NCBI GenBank assembly: GCA_017590115.1
Contig: JAGGNK010010225.1
Span: 6,324,001 to 6,388,000 of the forward strand
Source: Montifringilla adamsi
Taxonomy: Eukaryota > Chordata > Aves > Passeriformes > Passeridae
Direction of reading: 5' to 3'
DNA length: 64,000 nucleotides
The translations under genes and the position numbers were made by a program. Within the stretch, counting starts at the first letter, position 1. Each line of letters begins with the position of its first letter. Positions 1-14,140 of this stretch are shown piece after piece. The notes under the pieces were generated by a model, which searched no databases, was not told the origin of the DNA, and worked only from the letters and a program-made list of their open reading frames with translations.

Positions 1-67
1 ATATACACACATATATATACATATATATATATATATGTATGTCTGTCTGTATATATACATATATATG
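1..67. repeat. TA/CA-rich microsatellite
   Basis: Alternating purine-pyrimidine tract of TA, CA and TG dinucleotides with an internal (GTCT)n-like interruption (gtatgtctgtctgtat). It starts at the window edge, so its full length is unknown. Tracts of this kind are length-variable and can adopt cruciform or Z-like structure. No gene is associated with it. Confidence 0.9.
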
Positions 68-3000
68 AATAATTCGTATTTGAGGCATCTGCAGTAGTCA
101 CACCAGTCTACTGGAAAACTACAAGTCAGGAAGAAGGTCTCTTTTCTCTCTTTTTTCCAGTTAAAAGCTTCCACCATTCCCTTAGAATGAGTTTGCCTGC
201 TTTTATGTGATATCACAAGCTTTTAAAACAATTTATTCTTTACCAGTTCCAGATGCAGGCTCTCACAGGTGCCAAATTGGTTGCTTTTCCTTTCTTCCCA
301 TCTGCTCCCCCCTCCCAGTTCCTCCTGATAATTTTCTCTCCATTTGCTTTTTCCTTTTTTTTCCCTTTTACTTTTTCCCTGAAATGATCAATGATTCTTC
401 TGAGGATTAAGGTCTTTGTCATGTATTTGATTAGTGTAAGTGTAAGTAAATTATTTTAAATAAGCAGTTAAATGTTTTTTTTTTTCAAACACAATCAAAT
501 TGAATAGAAATTCAGATTTGGGTTCACTTGGAGAAACACATTTCCAAAAAGGAATAAAACCTAAAATCTTTGCAAAGAAGAATCCTTTAAAAATGTGTAT
601 TTTTAGGTCAGAGCCTGAGACTGTCAAATTATACCTTAATCATCCTTCAAAGGAAAATAAATCCAACCACTTTTGCATGAACAATGCATTGTCATGATGG
701 GTTTTGGTCAACACATGTGGAAACTTTCATGTTAGCCTTTTCCACTGGACAGAATTAATCTGTTCCCATAAAGGTTTTCACAGCATAAATGATATTTGAC
801 AGAAAATCTTAAATAGAAGGGATGGGGCTGTAGGTGAGTAGAAATTCTGTCTTAGACTTGCCAAATAAATCTACAGTTTGATCCAACTGTGTCTGGAGTT
901 GATATATCAGCCAGGCTGACACATCATGTAACTAGACTGCAAACATTCCAATCTGTGTTGCCAAGCTTCCCACAGACAAGAAAGAAAACTTCCCACAGTA
1001 AGATTTATAAATCAGAAAGTAAGGCAAATAGTTTAAATCAAGAGAAATCAGGTAAGATTCATGACCTGGATTTGCACTACAATATTGTTGGAATCAACAT
1101 TTTTAAATCATATGCATATCTGCTCTTCAAAATAACTGTTAGCATATACTTCTTTTATACTTTTACAAGGCCATGCAAAGTTCTTACCTGTTCTTTCAGT
1201 ATGTCTCCTACAGAAAATTTGTATGATGTTACCCTCCCCTATGTGTTCTTTTAAAACCTACAGGATAAATACCACATGAGGTCTGAGAACAGAAAATACA
1301 TAATCACTGGAAAACAGAAGTGGTTAAAATGGGCAACTTTAGAATCCTTTTTTTGTTCTGTTTCATCTTTTGCTGTTTTACTTTTAAATATTTGAGCTGC
1401 CTTTTTTTTAAATTTTTTTTTTAATGTAAAACCGGTGTTTATTAAGAGCCAAAGTAACATTCTGGAAAGCACTTTCTTTAATGTACTTACTAAATCAGAG
1501 TTTCTATACAGCCTTTAATTTATAAGTGATTCTGAAATGGGCACATTCATAAAGATCCTCGGGCCTGTTGCCAACATGCTTTGAGAGGGGACAGTGGCTG
1601 TTAGCAGGTAGAACCTGTTTCTGGCCTGAAACTGCGTAATATCAATGGGACAATTTAAAAAATCAGCAAAACCTGAACTGGTCTTACCCAATCTAGATTT
1701 GAACAAAGCCATGCAGGCTGTAGACAAACTAAAACTGATATTTAAAAAAAACCCATATATATAACCACTATAAAATGTAAAATCATAAAGTGATTAAAAA
1801 CATTTTTCTTTCCCATAATAAATCAGGGATAAAGAGATGCTTCAGCCAGAACACAATGAGGAGGAGAGGGAATTCAGGGTCAGGGTGTTATCAGAAGTCA
1901 CTTCCACTGAAATGAATAATTGTGCTTTTGTAGTACAGCAGCCAGTTGCTGGCAAACAGAAATGCAAACCTACAATTTCTCAAACAATAACACATAGGCT
2001 GCATGGCTTGATATGAAATGTTTTCAGCTGGAAATATTACTGATATTGTTAGATTCATCTTCCTGTAGTAACTGATGGATTTTTAGTGGAAGTGGGTCAA
2101 TACTTCTTTTGATATGGCCATTGCTAATCCAACCACATCATTCTCCTTTTCAGTGCACTGCTTTGGAGCATTGCTGCTGAAAAGCCTCTTGCAGTGACTG
2201 GTTATTTATTGAATATTTCCATATCTAACACAATAAAAAGCCACTAATCTAATATGAGGGTTTAGCTTACAAGAACATTTCCCATAAGAAGTAGTTACGG
2301 TTGCAAGCACTGCTGTTGAAATGTCTGAACTAGGTGGGATTGTACTGAAATTCATAGAAGAGGGGAACAATCCATTTAAGCACATAGGAAACCTTTTTAA
2401 CTGCACAATTATAAGTGATAGAAGGAGAAAGATTTGATGTGACTTTCAAACCTTAATTCTGCTTTTGTGCCCACCTAATTAAAAAAAATCCATTATATTT
2501 TTATGGCTGCAGCAACTATTTAGAAAATTCACTGGAGACATGACTGAAGGGAGTAAGGAGAGAAAATATTGCAAAAGCACGGCCTACACTAAAGCAGAAG
2601 TTTTTCCAGAGTATTCTTGTTATTCCGATATTCTATAGAAGAATATCCATATTCTGGTCACAGTGTCCAAACTCTAGAGTGAAACACGATTCTCTTACAC
2701 AATATTTTAAAGAGACAGGGAAGAGCTAAAACAAATTAAATCTGTATGCACTAAAAGAGAGTGAGACAGATTTCTAACCTCTTCAGTTCCTTCTCAAGTC
2801 CCACTCATCCTCTGTTCAAAGTTCAACTGGTACTTTTGGAGACATCAGTTCACACAGAATCACCAGTGACTGGGTGGAACTCACATTGCTCATCTATGAA
2901 TACTGTTTTCAGTTCCTTCCCTATCTGTCTTGACTTAAATTGCCACACAGGGACATGTCAGAAGGGAAGTGTCATACTGCCATCATTACAGGCACCACAG

Positions 3001-4000
3001 AATACACAAACTACAGATGACACTTGACTCAATAAACATTGCCTCCAAATAAAAAAAGAAAAAATGTGCAGTTTACATTATCTAGATAGAAACAGGTTCC
3101 AGGAGTAAAAAGCAGTTGCTTGAGTACACGACATCATCATACTCATGGTGTGCAAAAATAGTGGAGTCCGTATCAAGGGCATGTGTTTGGGGCTTTCAAA
3201 GACTGTTTTTAAGAAAGAAATGGAACAAACATAAGGTGGATCTTCTTTGAAAAATAATTTAAAATAAATAATGCTTACAAAAAAGAAGGAAATTGTGATT
3301 TGGAACATTTCCCTGGAGGCCACAAAATTTCCAAAGCTATGATCAAGACAAGAGGAGAAATTAATTAATAACCCAGATGAAGCACAGGAAAACAAACAAA
3401 TCTGTTGGAAAATGTCATTACGAAAATGGGATGATAATAGCAATGAATATAAATTAGCCACTGGAAAGCAAACCACTAATGAGGAAAGTTGAAAGTCATA
3501 AGAAGAGTCTCTGACCACTACAATTAATACCAAAGGAAGAGACTTTTTATTACACTAATAACGATCAGTATCTTAATTATATTGGGATATTGTTCAATAA
3601 GCAAGGGGCAAGTGTTAATAACACAGACACAGAGATTTTCCATAAATATTTCTACTATGTACTTTGCTTGTAGAAAGTAAATTATGTGGTTATAATGAAT
3701 CCATTCTGTTAGTACTGAGACAAAATATTACAATAGAAGCTATTTTAAATTCATTTAATTCAAAAGCAGTTTTAACTCAGCACATCCAGATAACTCTCAA
3801 CTAATAGCTAGAGGAGAACTGCTATAGAAGAAGACTGAACTGTTGTGAATTTCCAATGAGACCAAAGATTCATTTTCAATTCCTAATGGTAATTTTCAGA
3901 GGAGCAAGCTAAGAAAATGATCTTCTGCCAAGACAGAAAGGGTAAATGGGGCAATACCTGAAGTAATTACAGACTTTGTTATCCTGTGTTGATCACAATG
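68..4000. other. Unique AT-rich non-coding DNA
   Basis: No gene, splice-framed exon or interspersed repeat is recognisable. Homopolymer T runs occur at about 475-485 and 1401-1424, and a pyrimidine-rich stretch lies near 340-375. The reading frames here (for example 889-1254 plus and 3078-3533 minus) are ordinary chance frames. Their translations have no recognisable domain and a composition that just follows the AT-rich DNA. Confidence 0.7.
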
Positions 4001-7000
4001 AAAATAACAGAATAGATGATAGGGGACTCAATTAAAGGACAGCAATACATTGAAGTACTAATCTAAATGTTCTTATAGATAATAGATCTCAATATAGTTC
4101 AATATTTTTATGAGATTACATTTTGATTGATAAAGGTTAATAGTGTTATACAACACAATTAGATTCGTGTAAGGCACAACTAACTGCACACTGCACAATA
4201 TCCTAATTATTAAAAAAGGACACAAAATCAGCATTGCATACATAAAAGAATTAAAACTGGTCAAGGATAGGTCTTGTTGATCTCACTGGAAAGCACCAGG
4301 CTGTGGATGTGTTTCCAAGGGCATTGCCACAGAGCAGAGTTGTTGGTGCCTGGCTATTTAAAATTTTTATAAATCATTTTTTGGAAAGGAATCAAACTGA
4401 AACAAGGATAAAGGGAATTGTAAATACTGAGGATAACAAGTCATTGACAGAACAACAAAGATCATGTCATAAATCACAAAAACCATTCAGGATGCTGTGA
4501 GCAAATCAAACTTTTTGGACCATCCCAAGTAGGCCATATTAGCTTGAGTAAATTACTGCTGCATTTTAGACCATATTTTGGACCAACAATGAGATGACTA
4601 GTTTTAACTCCACATACAAGTGAAATTTAAGCTTTCAGAGGAATTTCTAGCAATCTATAATTTCTAAAAGCATGTATTAAAGGCAATGAGGAGAAATAAT
4701 ATCTGAAGTTATCAGACACCTAGAAAGGCACCTGAGTAGCAGCTTACTTTACCTGGAAAATCTGCAAATACACATAAAGATTATTGACTTAAGGATTTCC
4801 AGAAAATAAAAATTATGCAGAAATTAAAAATAAATTTTACTGGCTTAAATGCCCCCAAATCAAAACCACATGGTAAGAAAATGAGAGCTCAAATAGCTCA
4901 GAGAAAACTTCCATAACACTGCAGATCTTAGGAATTCATCATCACTGATGAATGTTAATAGAACCAGAAGAGAGAAGCAAACACATCTTGCAGTTGAAGG
5001 AGAGTAACAGCCAGACTTCAAGTTTGCAGAAACTTCTTTTGTATTCACAATTAATGAAAGCCCTGAGAAGAGTCTAAAAATGCCCACGTTGTTGTCAATC
5101 AACAGGGCATGTTCACCTGAATACTGAAAAGAAAGCATAGCCACGACATTCTTGATTTGTATACTAACTCAATGTGGTTACAGAACAACATGATGTAACC
5201 TTATTTACACCTAAATATAGGCCTATTCTGCAGGCCTCAAAACTGGAAGAATTACAGCCAGGGCTTACAGGTATGCCACGGATAAACAAAAATAATTTCT
5301 CCATCTTACTGCAAGAAGATTCTGATCACAGGGAAATTTTTTCCTTCTATAATGGCATTACAATTATAAAAGCAACAAATATCAAATGAGAGTGGAATAT
5401 AATGCATTTTTGTTATGCCATTAGGACTTGTACTATGAGAAAGCAGTCTAGTGAACAGCGTGAAAGTATAATGATTGTAAGAATTAAATGCATATGCAGT
5501 GTACAGATTGTTCCTGGAGACATTTCTTCATTTATTTATTTTTAACTTGAAGCCTTTGTTCCCATAGGAATCAATATTTCCTTGCAAAGTTAATGACTAC
5601 TATAACATGTTAATGAGCTATGTTAACAGGCAATAATGATACTATTATTTTTTGCCACCCCTGTATCTGTGAACTACATTCAACACGAAGGAAAAAAATA
5701 CCATTGCACTGATATGTTAATTATTAAATCCAGAGTGATTTCCCTACCTAAATGTTCTTAAATCTATTTCCACTGATTATATCAAATAAAAGAGTAAAAT
5801 ATCAGCATCAGCCATTTCTCTTATAACTATGAAATATCAAAAATATTGTTACACTTCCACAAAGTTTTGCAAGTTCACTTATGACTTGATTTAAATATTA
5901 TCAGTAATATGTTGTTAACAACTCTCCTTTATTGAAAGTTTATGAAATTTTCCAATGGAAGCTTAATATTTAGTATTGTGTGGCCTTCACTGAACCAAAT
6001 ATCCAAAAGAGGATAGACACCTCAGGCACAATGAAAATCTAACTTATCTGTATCAGTCTCCAGAGAAGGTGATTCAGAATACCTAGGCATGATGCCTAAA
6101 ATAGAGATGATAAAAAGTTTCCTATACAAGTGAACTCATCCAGACTTAATTCTCTGCTGAGACAAATTTTAAACTTCAATAAAGCAAAAGCCAGTTCATC
6201 CTAATTTTTTTTTGCATTGGTAGGATTCTCATGATTTCAAGTTGATATAAAAGTAAAATGTTCATACTATAATCTATGGTAAGAAACCTTGCTAAATCTT
6301 ACTTTGAATTTAACTATTCAAACTATTAAAACTGATATTTCACAGAAATTAAAAAACGCATGCGGCTCTTGAATTGATGCTTTGGATTTCACAGTCCTGA
6401 GAATTTTGCAACAGTCAGACTGAACAACATGACTTGTGTTGCATGCTGTTAGAAACAGAAAGAAAAAGGTATGGGATACCTGGTTTACCTTTGAAGGAAG
6501 ATGTGAGCCCTGCTTGAGTCAGGAGAAATTTATAGCTATTTAAACAACAGTAATCTGTTGGTTAACTCAACTGCATACCAGCCAACCTGTGCCTGACCAC
6601 ATCACTTTTTCTTCCCTGACTCGCAATTTCTTATGAGCAGAGAAGCATCCATCTCTGCTCAGGCAGCATAGCAATGACAGAGAATATTTGTCTGAGGTGA
6701 CATCAGATAGCAGCATACCTGCCACTTTAATGGGCAGCAGTGAAAATGCACACATTCCAAAGGCAGGGGATTTATCTGCACAAAAAAGTTCTGCATAGTA
6801 ACTGTTGTGCCAATGGAAATGGGCTAAGGAGTTAAAAAGCTAAAAGTAGGAACAAAATCTTAACCCTTTGCCTTCTCAGTCAAAGCTCTTTTGCGGGAGG
6901 TGAACAGAGAGAAGTTGTGGGAATTGTGTCACCCTAATAAATGGTTCAAACCGAATGCCAGTGCACTGCCAGCCTACAAACATGTCAGTGATTCTGCAGA

Positions 7001-8490
7001 CTGAGAACAGGTTGTATAAAGACAGCAGGCTACCTTCCAATCTGTTCATAACAATGTCATATTTGTCTTCTAAAATGTATTTTCTGCAGGACAGAAAAAG
7101 CAGTATTGGCAGATCTTCAAGGCATAGGGGAATAATTTGTTCAAAGGTTTGAGGCATTTTGGTTGGTAAGGAACAGAAACGTTAATGCATTCTTCCAAAA
7201 TAATTAAGAAGGAATGTCTGAAGCACATCAAGCAGTCTGAAGCTGAGTCTCAGGTTTCAGGTTTTATGGGTTCATAAAATTCCATCATGCTCATAGTTTT
7301 AGAGATTCCAGCTTACTTTGCATGAGCTTGATGTAGCCAAAGAACCACATTCCCTCCAAAAATCTGCACCTTCTTTTCTGACAGAACCCAGAAACCATAT
7401 TCTGACTTTTATCACACACAAGAGCTATGGAAAAAAAATATTGATTTTAAAAGCATTGACATCTTGTGTGCTGAACAGTCATAGTTCCTTCTTAAAACTT
7501 ATGACTGGAAATACTTTATGCAGCTTGCAATTAATGATTCTGTAAATTACTGGGATGAAAAGTAAAAGCAGATTTCAGGAAAATGTTTTAACAGCTCATT
7601 GCCATAACCAGTTTTGGGTGCCTTTTTAATCATTCAACATTTTTTGAATGGAAAATTCCATTGCATTATCATAACAGAAATCTAGTTTATCATCAGTTAC
7701 TTTATTTTTGGGATAAATAATTGGATTACTGCACTGTAAATGTTTACAGCAGAGATCAGGATACAACTTTCAATGCAGGTAATCTTGAATTTCTCCATGT
7801 CTGAATACAAAATAATTAAACAAGTTAAAGCACAAATATGCAGATTAAAAGAGTATATAAAAGGAAACTGCTATCTTTGTTTAGTATCTTTGCATATTTC
7901 TCTGTGTCAAAATATAATTCATTTTTTTTTCAAATTCAGGGTGTTACCTGGATGCAGGAAAGTTGCACAGACATCATGTACATCTAAGGGGACTTGCTGC
8001 TTTTGTCTTCACCAGCAATTCCTCCACATTTTGTATCTTTCACATACAAGATTACAGACAGAAAACACATGAGGACGGAACACAGCAAACTGTAGGCAAC
8101 AAGCAACTGCTGGAGATAAAGAACTTCCTGCATCTAGTCCTGAGCTGGGATCCTGTTGCACATAACTTGGAGCAGTGACAGTCTACATTATGCTCTTAGA
8201 TGGGGCATAACATGACTACTCTCTTCACCAAATCTTATTTAGCATCCTTGATTTTAAAAACAGTATTTCTTTTTCCCAAAAACCAGCATGTCAGTGAAGC
8301 TCTGATAGATACCTCCTACTTACCACACCATACTATGATTTTCTACAGGTTATCTCATTTCCATAACTCATTTTCTGTATTTTACTTCCAAAAGGCAAAG
8401 AAAAGTGAATAGAATAAAATTGCATTTGTTCTATTTAATGTCACTTGAGTGTTAGAGGGAACCAGTTAGAATAATCTTTAAAGTAGCATC
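4001..8490. other. Unique AT-rich non-coding DNA
   Basis: Nothing recognisable apart from AT-rich unique sequence. Around 5590-5680 is a TTAA/TAAT-rich stretch that could be a conserved non-coding element, but conservation cannot be judged from one sequence. The open frames at 4860-5144, 6876-7157 and 7740-8072 encode no recognisable protein. Confidence 0.65.
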
Positions 8491-8665
8491 CATAGAATCA
8501 TAGCAGAGAAGCTGGAACCGACTGTAAAGATCATCCAGTTCCAAGACCCTGCTGTGGGCAGGGACACTTTTCAAAGCCCCATCCAGCCAGGCCTTGAACT
8601 GTTCCAGGGATGGAGCATCCACAACTTCTCTGGGCAATCTGTTCCTGCATCTCACCACCCTCATC
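8491..8665 (-). mobile_element. CR1 LINE fragment, 3' end, minus strand
   Basis: Read on the minus strand this is the 3' end of an avian CR1 element. The terminal ATTCTATG octamer appears as catagaat at 8491. Upstream come the usual conserved blocks: the 'gatgatc' segment, the 'gtccctgcc'-type segment (here reversed as gggcagggacac), and the 'aagttgtggatgctccatccctgg' region. Translated on the minus strand it includes NRLPREVVDAPSLEQFKAWL, the typical read-through peptide of CR1 3' ends. The match fades near 8665, so the copy is strongly 5'-truncated, as most CR1 copies are. CR1 elements move by target-primed reverse transcription; this copy cannot encode anything functional. Confidence 0.92.
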
Positions 8666-11600
8666 TGCTTGGCAAACTCACACCCACTTTTGGCTTGGTG
8701 AGTCATTCAAGATTTCAGTGCATCTGGACATGTCTGGAGGTCAAAATTCAGTGCAAAATACTTTTTTTTTTCCCCCTAATACAAAATATTATGAAACCAC
8801 TACAGTTCCCTTAGGAAAATGCACATTTCCTACTGAGATTTACAAGCAATAACATAAGATTCAAAGTTCCCTTATCTTCACCTGGAACTAAGAAAAATTT
8901 GAAAATATTAGTTCACTTGTTTATACCACATATCCATAGGCACAGATAATGCTCTCACCATTATGCTGCAGGAGGTCAGGAAAAATAAAAATTAATACAT
9001 TGCAATCCTAGCACAAAGAGCTAAAAAGAAGAGCTAAAGCACTGTTTAAAAAGTGGTGTCAGTTTTCAGACAGACTACGAAAGAAAACTTTTGAAGATTT
9101 AAAAATATTTATGAAACAAGCTACAAAAACCATACTCTTCCATCTAGCCTATTCAAATTTCTTGACTGGTCAAGTGTGAGAAAAGCACACAGACCATCAA
9201 GAAGGAAGCTTTGCAAAGTATTAAAGTGTAATAAAAATGGAAAACAATTACCTCATCTGGATTACACTGCATACTAGTTAGCCCTTATTATTTAACTCTA
9301 CAAGCTCTGTGAAATACGTACAAAACTAAAATAAACTTTCACTTAGTCTTAATTTGTAATTTTTTTGTAGTCCATCCAGAATCTGAGCTATCTGGAAAAT
9401 TACCTTGAAACATTTATTTATCAGTTATGAGTTTTATGCTGAAATCAGGACAAAATTAACAGCTTTCAAGCAGAAAGGTTTATTTGATTGTGTGGGCTAG
9501 TGGCTGTCTTTTTTCTTCACTAATGTTTCAAATGCTTATTAGAGAAACAGGTACAAGTAAAGATAAAATAATCTTCATATAATGACTTTTGGAGTGAAGG
9601 GCAAAAAGGTATGAAATAAAAGCTTTATGTGGTAAAGTCAGACTAAACTAAAAAATGCAACATCAAATTATGAAACAGGTTCCTATGATCTTCTCTAAAT
9701 GTAACAGGAAAATACAATTCAGACTGCAGAAGATAAATTATTCAGCAAAGGAAAAGCTGCCACCTGGCCCCATAAAAGAAGCCTCTGGCCCCTATAAAAC
9801 CAAAACTGAGAAGCTCAGGCTGCTTTTTTACATATCACAAATTTGAAAGGAAGTGATTTAACACATTTCTGCCACTGAAAAATTCTCGCGCTATAGACTG
9901 CATCACACAGTGAAGAGACTGGCACAGACTTGCATACAATCAGGAAATTAAAACACAACTAACAGGTTAAATGACCTCCAGGAGGACTTTTCACACGTGC
10001 TTTGAAAGTCCTGTGACTTCCTGGGTAAGTGGCAGTGATCTCATGAACTGACTTTACAATTGTCAAGTGTGGTTTCAGACCGGGTAGATGTCAGAATGCA
10101 AGAGATTAGAATATATAAGAGATTATTCTACACGATAGAATATGTAGCTGAGAGTCAGCTTCAGTCCTTGTTTTCCCAAGGAGGCAAGGGGCAAGTGACA
10201 AAAGTCAACTCACAGAGGGTTATTAATTTTAATAACCTGCTATCAAGTTTAGGCACTGCTCCTCACAAGTGTGAGGCAGTAGACCACCTCCAACTACAAA
10301 CCAGTGTGTTCAGACTTTGCTTCTGGCTTCCTGTCATAACTCTTATTTGGAAGCCATGAGTTATGGTTCCTTTTGACTCTGCTTTCTTGCAATTACACTC
10401 ATACGTCTCTATTAGCATTGTTAAATACGTGTTATTGACAAATATAACATGGATTAAATTAATATTGGACTAAAAATGGATGTCCACACATTAGTAAGCA
10501 AAGGACAGAAATTTGCAGCACTCTTATGAGAAGTCCCCAGCACACAGTGGCATTTATTAATAGCTTATATCAAGAAAAAAAAAAAATAAAACCCAGGAAA
10601 AAGAAAAGGAATTAAAGTCTAATTTTATCTATTAGAATAAATTCCTAAATTATAACCTGTACATGTTTCATGTCAGAATAAAGCCCTTTAGCTGTTAAAC
10701 TTATGTTTCACTATATATCACTTAAACATATTTATATATCAGGCCTCACCAATGAGCATGGTTTTGCTGTCTTTTAAATCAATTACATCACAGAAGAAGC
10801 TGACAGTTGAGCTCATGTCTCTCATGTCTGACATTGAAAGTGTGAAATGCAAAAGAAAAATCATTCACCAAAAGACAAAGATCTTACACGGCTAGAAGTC
10901 CTGCACAGGGAGTAGGAAAGCTTTGATAAGCCAGTGCAAGAAGCAGAGGCCATTGTAAATGTATACAAGTCCCAGGTTTTTCTCCTTTCTACATGCCAAT
11001 CAGCATCAGATCTTTGTGCTAACAAAGCACTACATGTTTAGTCTTGTTTTTTAGCAGGAGTGCCTAAATGGCATTCCTAATAACTGCCAAATTCTGCCAA
11101 ATAATCCAGCTCACACAATGTACAGTTTATGTGACCTTCACACTGGATTTGGATGGGAGCAGATGGTGCCAGTCTGGTGGGAAACAGGAGCAGCACAAGC
11201 GAGGCCGATCAGTCACAAAGCCTCCAGGTTCACCTGCCAATGATTTTTAAATGCACTTGAACCAGAAGAGGGGCTCTGTGCCACAGGACCACAGTGTTTG
11301 TCATCTAGTGCTGGGATCCGCAAGGGCAGACTTACGTTTTCATGCAACTACAACTTTAGCTAAAATCTCTGCTGCCTTCATTCTGAAATGATATATCGAT
11401 AAGAAAAATGGCTGTTAGGGAGGAGAAGATTACAGAACAGCCCATCAGGGAGAATTCAGCACATGAGAAAGAGGCTTGAATTGAAATACATAGTGTCTTA
11501 TAGCTGGAGCAATAGAGTCTATTTTTCTTGCTTTCTCTTCTTTTCCTCTACTGTACTAAACACCATATTTCTTCTCTGCCTTTGGCACCTTCTATAAATG

Positions 11601-14067
11601 TAAACCATCCTCTCTGTTCCTGAAATGATATTTTATAAGACAGAAAATGAAGAAACATGAAACTAAATTTCCACAGAAAGCCATTAAAATTTCTTTGTAC
11701 TACTTAGGCATTTCTGTTTTAACATCCTATTTGAGTAGCTCATAGACTATGTAAGGTATTTGCAGAACATGAGAGAGGGTGGTGTCATTTTTTTCTCAAG
11801 GCAGTATTTATTCTTTCTATTTATGTTCAATTTATTACTATCCTTCTAGCAACCCACACTTTTAAAGAGCAGAGTCACTCAGGATGGGTGACCTTGGCTG
11901 CAAAACAGATGACAAGTGCTTGCTCATTCAAGAGTTAACACAGTCCCCTCAATAAAATTCCTGGTGACACTGCTCAGAGCTAAAAAAAAATTCCATTTCT
12001 TCTTGCTGCTAGGACTGGCTTTCTGAATGAGCCAGGCTAGAAAATTGAAGCTTAAGAATGGGATGGGAAAAGGTGGTGGAATGGGATGGCAAAGCCTATA
12101 ATAATCCTTTAAGCATGGGCCAATGGCCAAAATTCCCAGATATCAAGACCATTGGGGCTCAGCTTCTGTGACTCCTTTGGCCCCCACTGAAAGCCGAAAT
12201 ACACTTAGCATCTGTCAAAACTAGATCCCAAGCTTTTTTCCTCCTTCATCTGGGATGTGTCTAAACCAAATAAACACCTTTAATTTTTTACTCAGTTGCT
12301 GATTTCTGGGATGTCTGCCACAGATGTATCTCTACCAGCCTTTTTTTATTAATGTTGGAAAGTGCATTTTTACTTAGTGTCAGGGAAAAAAAAAAAACAA
12401 GATTAAAAAAAATGTTTTCTAAAGTTTCAATGTCATTCCCAGGTACAAGTTAATGGATAAATTGTTATCTTCCCTCCAAACAGCAAGAGCAGCAGAATTG
12501 CTGTATTCAATTGCCTGCAGATCTGGAGATCCGATATTGCCTAATTAGCACAGATTATGTGTTACCTTGAAGTAGATAAATTTGCCTCACGAAAATGTTA
12601 AAAATCAGCTGTGTCTCTAGTTATGAGACTATACAATTCCCAAGACCTTCAGAAATTCTCACTAGTACCCATTCATCCAACCATGTATCTTTTTGTCAGG
12701 TCATCTGGACAGCAGCAAAGCTCCAGCTGGAGCTGCTTGGTCTTAGATTCCTCCCAAGTACTTTTAAAAACTATCTCAGAATTTCAAGACAGACATTTGA
12801 TTTCTCCTCTCACATTTTTGCAGAGCAATGCTCTGGAAAGGCTGGTGCTGTTGGCATTGTACTGACAGCAAGAAAAAAAGCCTAATTTCTGTGGCTTTTA
12901 TTTCATCTGAGGGAGTTGCTTGTCCTGATCATGGTACTACTAAGTTATCCCTGTCAGCAGGCATTTGTCTTTGAGGTTACAGCTTCTTGCAGTTACAGCT
13001 TTTTCTGACAGCAATTCTTTGCCTTTGAACATGACATGGCAGCATCACATGATGGTTAGGAGAAAGAATTAGAACAGTCATGTGAGCCAGCAAATGCCTT
13101 TCGATCTAGTGACCAGAAAAGAACCCTTTAAAAAGATAATCCAAAGGAGAATTAACTTCAGAAACTAAAATAGCCAACAGAAAGAATTTTTTTTTCAAAA
13201 TGTTAGAAACCACCTGCTGCCTTCTAACCACTCAGCATTTAGCAGCAGCTACTGCATGACAGCAGACCTGGATCCCAACAGTGCTGGGCATAAGGAAACC
13301 CTGCAGCCTTTCTGCCTGGAGGCGAGATGCCTGTCCTCTCTCTGAGCCTGCTGATTTTCTGCACGAAGACCTTTCCATCTGAAGCCTGGATGCCCTTTCA
13401 CAAGCGGTCGGCATCAAGTGCAATTATGCCACTTCTTTTTTTTATGCACAGGGCTGCACAGAGATAACATTAAGGGAGATGAACAAGGCCTGAACCCAAG
13501 AGATATTTCAGTGTCTGTGTGACATAAGAGTAGTATCTGCTTATAACCCCAAAGGAAGGATTCAGTCTTTGAAAGTACAACATGATGTATTGTCTTTGAA
13601 ATTCACTAGCTAGACACAAGCACTGGTGAATTATGAAGTATTCAACAAGACAAAAACTTATATCATAGCGTTGTGTACTAGTGGTCTTGAGGCTGCGATA
13701 TATTAATGTAGGCAAACTGACAATAGCTCAGGGAAAGCACAAGCACATGCAACCCGAGATAAAGAAACAAATGGCACAGCTCAGCTTAATAACCACAGTG
13801 GGTGGCAGGCAGCCAGTACAGTTCATATGAAATCTTCACAAAAAAATTCTGTCAGGCTGGAATTAGTCTTAAATACAGCCCAGGTGCAGGGTAACACAAA
13901 AGATCTCTTCACACAGAAGTTTTACTGCATCAGCATTTCTATCAAGGTTATCAATACTACAGGCAAACCAGGAGAGTTAACCTTTTATACTGAGGTTGAC
14001 CCCAAGAGAACAAACTACCTTTTTCAACTTACCTCTCCTGTTTTCTTAATCCTTAATCTTGGGTTGT
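8666..14067. other. Unique AT-rich non-coding DNA
   Basis: No gene recognised. It contains A-runs at about 10575-10586 and 12386-12397. A moderately GC-richer stretch at 13200-13440 carries a few CpG sites, but no frame there translates to a known domain. A short sub-repeat of 'ccataaaa'/'cctataaaa' type lies near 9765-9800. All open frames are short and overlap others on the opposite strand. Confidence 0.65.
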
Positions 14068-14068
14068 G

Positions 14069-14140
14069 ATCTCGCAAGATTTCACAAGCTAACTGAGGTT
14101 AGCTTGGGTCATTGGTTAGATGTGAAATCAAGGCCACTAC
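14069..14140 (+). repeat. Possible 5S-rRNA-like SINE remnant
   Basis: About 70 bases follow the order of the internal part of vertebrate 5S rRNA: gatctcg, then gat.tc, aagctaa, agg, ggttag and atg.ga.a.c. 5S-derived heads are known in old amniote SINEs of the AmnSINE/SINE3 type. The match is patchy with several indels. Part of it (14086-14105) is also a perfect 8-bp inverted repeat, aagctaac/gttagctt with a 4-base loop, which could produce the resemblance by chance. No convincing Deu domain or tail was seen downstream. It is a remnant at best and not a functional 5S gene. Confidence 0.3.
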
